A stretch of 64,000 nt of DNA from an uncultured Campylobacter sp. (GTDB taxonomy: Bacteria > Campylobacterota > Campylobacteria > Campylobacterales > Campylobacteraceae): the NCBI GenBank assembly GCA_934728065.1, contig CAKVDW010000002.1, forward strand, positions 1 through 64,000. Direction: 5' to 3'. Below are positions 60,644-64,000 of this stretch, in pieces. Both the position numbers and the translations under genes were made by a program. The notes beneath the pieces are model-generated. The model saw nothing but the letters and a program-made list of their open reading frames with translations, was not told the origin of the DNA and ran no database searches. How positions within the stretch are numbered: the first letter of the stretch is position 1; every line of letters begins with the position of its first letter.

Positions 60644-60808
60644 ATGGTTTCAAGTGTAGGAAGTAACGCTTCGTTACTTGTTGCGACAAGCACAAATGCC
60701 CTTAAAAATGCTGTTGATTCTAATGAAGAAGCAGTAACGGCTATATTAGAGTCTCTTTCAACAGGGGAAGCTAGTGGCAATAGTGAGGGTTTAGATATTT
60801 ATGCTTAA
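60644..60808 (+). CDS. YjfB-like putative motility protein
   Basis: The 54-residue protein starts MVSSVGSNASLLVATSTNAL and contains an alpha-helical KNAVDSNEEAVTAILESLS. It resembles the YjfB family of short predicted motility proteins, and a small gene lies at the same place beside nhaA in C. jejuni (Cj1656c, from memory). A strong ribosome-binding site AAAGGAGG precedes two consecutive ATG codons (60641 and 60644); the second is better spaced. A likely sigma-28 promoter supports flagellar co-expression. Followed immediately by a strong terminator. Confidence 0.75.
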   Translation: MVSSVGSNASLLVATSTNALKNAVDSNEEAVTAILESLSTGEASGNSEGLDIYA

Positions 60809-60829
60809 GAGTCCGCAAGGACTCTTTTG
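60807..60829 (+). terminator. Rho-independent terminator after the YjfB-like gene
   Basis: AAGAGTCC / GGACTCTT stem with a GCAA tetraloop, followed by TTTG. The stem overlaps the stop codon. Confidence 0.85.
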
Positions 60830-60923
60830 TTTAAGTAAAACAAAATTTTGAAAATTTTACTCATAAAACAACAAAAATCACAGTTTTACCACAAAATTAA
60901 CCTTTATTTAACCATTCTTAAGG

Positions 60924-60929
60924 TATAAT
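60924..60929 (+). promoter_or_regulatory. Predicted -10 element for the nhaA operon
   Basis: TATAAT in the context AAGGTATAATTAAG, 34 bases before the nhaA1 start at 60963. Confidence 0.5.
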
Positions 60930-60962
60930 TAAGTCTATAAAACACCTCAAAGTTAAGAGAAA

Positions 60963-62129
60963 ATGATGACAAAGATAAAAGAAATTATACAAAGTGAGAC
61001 CTTTCCCGGCGTTATACTTATCTTTTTTACCTTGCTTGCATTGTTTTGCCAAAACACCATTTTTAGCGTGATTTATGAGCATTTTTTGCACATAGAAATC
61101 AGCTTTGAGGCAAATGATTTTAAAATTTCAAAAAGCTTGTTGCATTGGATAAATGACGGGCTTATTGCGATTTTTTTCCTTTGTATAGGGCTTGAGCTTA
61201 AATATGAAATTCTACGCGGACAGTTACGCAACATAAAATCCGTCTCTTTGCCTATTTTTGGAGCTTTAGGCGGTATGATAGTTCCTGCTTTGATTTTTGC
61301 TGCTATTAATTTTAACGATGATTACGCCTTAAAAGGCTGGGCTATCCCCACAGCTACTGATATAGCTTTTGCTGTGGGCATTGTCATACTTTTAGGGAGC
61401 AAAATTCCAAGCTCTTTAAAGCTTTTTTTGCTTTCATTAGCGATATTTGATGACTTAGGAGCTATTATCATCATCGCTTTGTTTTATACAAGCGACCTTT
61501 CATTAGCTGCAATGATAGTTTGCATTTTGTGCATAGGCGTTTTGTTTATTCTTAACTACCTTCAAGTGAGTAAGTTGCCCTTTTATTTTATCACGGGAGT
61601 TATTTTATGGATAGCTATGCTTGAAAGTGGTGTTCACGCGACTTTGGCTGGGGTTATTGTGTCTTTATTTATTCCTTTGGAAAGAAAAAATGGCGAATCC
61701 TTTTTAAAAGACCTTTATTCAGACCTAAATCCTTGGGTAATTTACTTTATTTTGCCGCTTTTTGCTTTCACAAACGCTGGAGTTGATTTGCGTCAAATGG
61801 AATTTAGCTCCTTGTTCTCATCGGTAAGTCTTGGAATTTTCTTTGGACTTTTCATCGGTAAGCAAATTGGTGTCTTTTTGTTTTCGTGGCTGAGCATAAG
61901 GCTAGGTTTAGCTCATCTGCCAAATAATGTCAGCTACGCTCAATTTTACGGCATTTGCATACTCACAGGCATAGGCTTTACAATGAGCTTATTTATAGAC
62001 GGTCTTGCCTATGTAAGCGTTGATGCTTGGGGACACGCTGACCGCTTGGCTATATTGTTGGCAAGCTTTGCAAGTGCCATTGTGGCTTATATTTATTTAA
62101 AGATAATCAAAACAGAAGTTAAGGTGTGA
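60963..62129 (+). CDS. nhaA1: Na+/H+ antiporter NhaA, first copy
   Basis: Electrogenic antiporter exporting Na+ against H+. The 388-residue protein has the NhaA core: [38 protein letters not shown], and [17 protein letters not shown] with the paired ion-binding aspartates. The pH-sensor and pore helices ([31 protein letters not shown]) follow. About 12 transmembrane helices. Immediately followed by a second nhaA with a four-base overlap. Confidence 0.96.
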   Translation: MMTKIKEIIQSETFPGVILIFFTLLALFCQNTIFSVIYEHFLHIEISFEANDFKISKSLLHWINDGLIAIFFLCIGLELKYEILRGQLRNIKSVSLPIFGALGGMIVPALIFAAINFNDDYALKGWAIPTATDIAFAVGIVILLGSKIPSSLKLFLLSLAIFDDLGAIIIIALFYTSDLSLAAMIVCILCIGVLFILNYLQVSKLPFYFITGVILWIAMLESGVHATLAGVIVSLFIPLERKNGESFLKDLYSDLNPWVIYFILPLFAFTNAGVDLRQMEFSSLFSSVSLGIFFGLFIGKQIGVFLFSWLSIRLGLAHLPNNVSYAQFYGICILTGIGFTMSLFIDGLAYVSVDAWGHADRLAILLASFASAIVAYIYLKIIKTEVKV

Positions 62130-63286
62130 GTTTGGAAAAAGTAAAATCTCTCGTAAAAAATGAAGCCTTTGGCGGCTTTTTGCTCATCGCTTTTACCCTT
62201 TTGGCTTTGTGGGTAGAAAATGGGGTTTATAATGGATTTTATAATGAGTTTTTAAATTTATCCGTTGGCTTTAAAATAGGCTCTTTTGAGCTGTTTAAAC
62301 CCTTTTTGCTTTGGATAAATGACGGGCTTATTGCGATTTTTTTCTTTGCCATAGGGCTTGAGCTGAAAAAAGAATTCACGCAAGGGGATTTTAGAAATCC
62401 ACAAAACATCATCTTGCCTCTTTTTGGTGCATTAGGAGGCATTTTAGTTCCTGCTTTGATTTTTGCTCTTATTAATTTCAACGACACTCACGCCTTAAAA
62501 GGCTGGGCTATCCCCACAGCTACTGATACAGCTTTTGCTTTAGCTATTTTAATAATGGTCGGAGGCAGCAGAATTCCAAGCTCTTTGAAAATCTTTTTGC
62601 TTTCTTTGGCTATATTTGACGATGTTGGAGCAATTTTAATCATCGCCATTTTTTATACAAGCAAGCTTTCTGTGTTTGCCTTAGTAACGGCTGGAATTGT
62701 TATCGTTGTTTTAATGCTTTTAAATTTCTTTAAAATCACAAGAACTTCTTTTTATTTCATTTGTTCTATTATATTGTGGTTAAGTGTTCTTAAAAGTGGC
62801 GTTCACGCGACTTTAGCTGGACTTGTTACAGCCTTTTTCATACCCTTGCACACCAAAGAGGGCGAACCTTTCTTAGAAGAAATTTATGAAAGCCTGAAAT
62901 TTTGGCTCAGCTTTGTGATTTTACCGCTTTTTGCCTTTGCAAATGCTGGGGTTGATTTGTCAAAAATAAACCTTTCAAGCATTTTTTCTCCTGTAAGTCT
63001 TGGAATTTTCTTAGGGCTTTTCATCGGCAAACAAGTTGGAGTCTTTTTATTTTCGTGGCTGAGTATAAAGTTGAGGCTTACGAATTTACCTAGTGGAGCG
63101 AGTTTTGCGCAACTTTATGGGGTTTGCATACTCACGGGCATAGGCTTTACGATGAGTTTATTTATAGACGGTCTTGCCTATGAGGCAGCAGATACCTTTA
63201 ACTATGCTGATAATCTCGCCATCTTAATGGCTTCTTTTTGCTCTGGAATAGTAGGCTTTATTTATCTTAGGTTTTTTGCCAAATAA
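62126..63286 (+). CDS. nhaA2: Na+/H+ antiporter NhaA, second copy
   Basis: The 386-residue tandem paralogue has [38 protein letters not shown] and [17 protein letters not shown]. It differs from copy 1 at the ATDT/ATDI position and has an extra glycine (VGGSRIPSS). The start GTG overlaps the nhaA1 stop (GTGTGA). Long identical stretches at the DNA level (for example around 61140-61170 and 62310-62340) could recombine. C. jejuni carries the same tandem (Cj1654c-Cj1655c). Confidence 0.96.
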   Translation: MSLEKVKSLVKNEAFGGFLLIAFTLLALWVENGVYNGFYNEFLNLSVGFKIGSFELFKPFLLWINDGLIAIFFFAIGLELKKEFTQGDFRNPQNIILPLFGALGGILVPALIFALINFNDTHALKGWAIPTATDTAFALAILIMVGGSRIPSSLKIFLLSLAIFDDVGAILIIAIFYTSKLSVFALVTAGIVIVVLMLLNFFKITRTSFYFICSIILWLSVLKSGVHATLAGLVTAFFIPLHTKEGEPFLEEIYESLKFWLSFVILPLFAFANAGVDLSKINLSSIFSPVSLGIFLGLFIGKQVGVFLFSWLSIKLRLTNLPSGASFAQLYGVCILTGIGFTMSLFIDGLAYEAADTFNYADNLAILMASFCSGIVGFIYLRFFAK

Positions 63287-63775
63287 ATGAAAAAGTTTCA
63301 AATTTTTCTTGTCTTACTTGCTTTAGCATTTTTGTTTAATGCTTGCGGCACTGTAAGCTATCATAGCTCTTATAGGGGTTCAAAAAGCCTCAACCACAAA
63401 AACATTAGCTCTGAGCTTATAAGGGTTCAAAAGCAATGGCAAAGAACGCCTTATAAATTAGGAGGTGTAAGTCCAAAAGGGGCTGATTGCTCAGGCTTTA
63501 CTCAAAGTGTGCTTTCTAAACATTTTAACACCAAAATTCCACGCACAACAGTGGCGCAAATGAAAGGGGGCAAAAAAATTTCAAAATCTTCTTTAAAAAG
63601 CGGAGATTTGCTCTTTTTTAAGACAGGTAGGGGACCAAATGGCATTCATGTGGGAATTTATGTGCAAAAAGATGAATTTATACACCTTTCCACAAAGGGC
63701 GGTGTGAAAAAAGTTTCCTTTAGCACCAAATACTGGAAACCAAAATACATAGGAGCAAGGCGCTACATAAAATGA
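63287..63775 (+). CDS. NlpC/P60-family lipoprotein endopeptidase
   Basis: The 162-residue protein has a lipobox (LALAFLFNAC). Its NlpC/P60 domain includes WQRTPYKLGGVSPKGADCSGF with the nucleophile cysteine, LKSGDLLFFK and NGIHVGIYV with the catalytic histidine. It should cleave peptide stems of peptidoglycan while anchored to a membrane. It directly follows nhaA2 and overlaps murI by four bases, giving an envelope-related operon. Confidence 0.92.
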   Translation: MKKFQIFLVLLALAFLFNACGTVSYHSSYRGSKSLNHKNISSELIRVQKQWQRTPYKLGGVSPKGADCSGFTQSVLSKHFNTKIPRTTVAQMKGGKKISKSSLKSGDLLFFKTGRGPNGIHVGIYVQKDEFIHLSTKGGVKKVSFSTKYWKPKYIGARRYIK

Positions 63776-64000
63776 AAGTAGGTGTGTTTGATAGCGGTGT
63801 TGGTGGATTGAGCGTGCTTAAAAGCTTGCTTAAGGCAAGGCTTTTTGATGAGCTTATTTATTATGGTGATACTGCGCGAGTGCCTTATGGGGTAAAGGAT
63901 AAAGATACGATTATTCGTTTTTCGCTTGAGGCTTTGGATTTTTTTAAACCCTTTAAAATTGATATGCTCATCGTTGCTTGCAACACAGTAAGTGCTTATG
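63772..64000 (+). CDS. murI: Glutamate racemase (partial, runs off the window)
   Basis: Supplies D-glutamate for peptidoglycan. The first 76 residues are present: MKVGVFDSGVGGLSVLKSLL with the first aspartate and serine motif, YYGDTARVPYG, and VACNTVSAY with the first catalytic cysteine. The second half lies beyond the window. ATG overlaps the lipoprotein stop (ATGA). Confidence 0.93.
   Translation, partial: MKVGVFDSGVGGLSVLKSLLKARLFDELIYYGDTARVPYGVKDKDTIIRFSLEALDFFKPFKIDMLIVACNTVSAY

Noticed and set aside
61140..62340. Near-identical DNA stretches shared by the two nhaA genes as a possible recombination hotspot
   Set aside because: The similarity reflects a known conserved tandem duplication in Campylobacter and does not indicate a new element.

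Overview
The window comes from a low-GC Campylobacterota chromosome, almost certainly a Campylobacter close to the thermotolerant group. Evidence is protein-level resemblance and gene neighbourhoods known from C. jejuni: thrS-infC, purB-nrdA, rlmN followed by a 32-residue membrane peptide, ksgA-rnj, the his operon, ybeY, pgpA, a sulfate adenylyltransferase-like gene next to an orphan response regulator, ispDF, mrp-dapD, and nhaA1-nhaA2-lipoprotein-murI. I see no rRNA, tRNA or CRISPR array.

Layout. 1-1723: decayed accessory genes (a DUF5675-like fragment fused to a truncated DUF4276 gene, and a frameshifted AAA ATPase) abutting infC-thrS. 4.4-11.3 kb: nrdA-purB, a pseudouridine synthase, a tiny CxxCH protein and envelope proteins. 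11.6-18.5 kb: an accessory island of signal-peptide proteins (ankyrin, SH3-like and L,D-transpeptidase domains, two paralogues, a lipoprotein) plus a toxin-antitoxin pair. It lies between two imperfect ~150-bp direct repeats, each holding the 3' end of rlmN and the downstream membrane-peptide gene. 18.6-24.1 kb: rlmN, a nucleoside phosphorylase-like gene, ksgA, rnj. 24.3-28.0 kb: restriction-modification (RM) locus 1 with two SPPY methyltransferases and a large endonuclease candidate. 28.2-36.4 kb: thiC with a TPP riboswitch, transporters, and RM locus 2. 37.0-40.6 kb: an ImmA/IrrE-PIN pair, then an EcoRI-family endonuclease gene broken at a G12 tract, then its methyltransferase. 40.6-48.8 kb: the his genes, interrupted by a lone methyltransferase between hisB and hisH (flanked by a 21-bp perfect duplication) and by an RM cluster between hisA and hisF. 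49-64 kb: mostly core genes, with a methyltransferase remnant and a frameshifted esterase.

The most interesting signals are: (1) a phase-variable EcoRI-like nuclease coupled to a methyltransferase resembling the C. jejuni orphan enzyme Cj0208/CtsM; (2) five ParB-site-like palindromes within 11.5 kb around the island; (3) the repeat-flanked island, possibly an array of periplasmic immunity or envelope-defence proteins; (4) footprint-like insertion of a methyltransferase inside the his operon. Family assignments rest on reading motifs; no database search was run.
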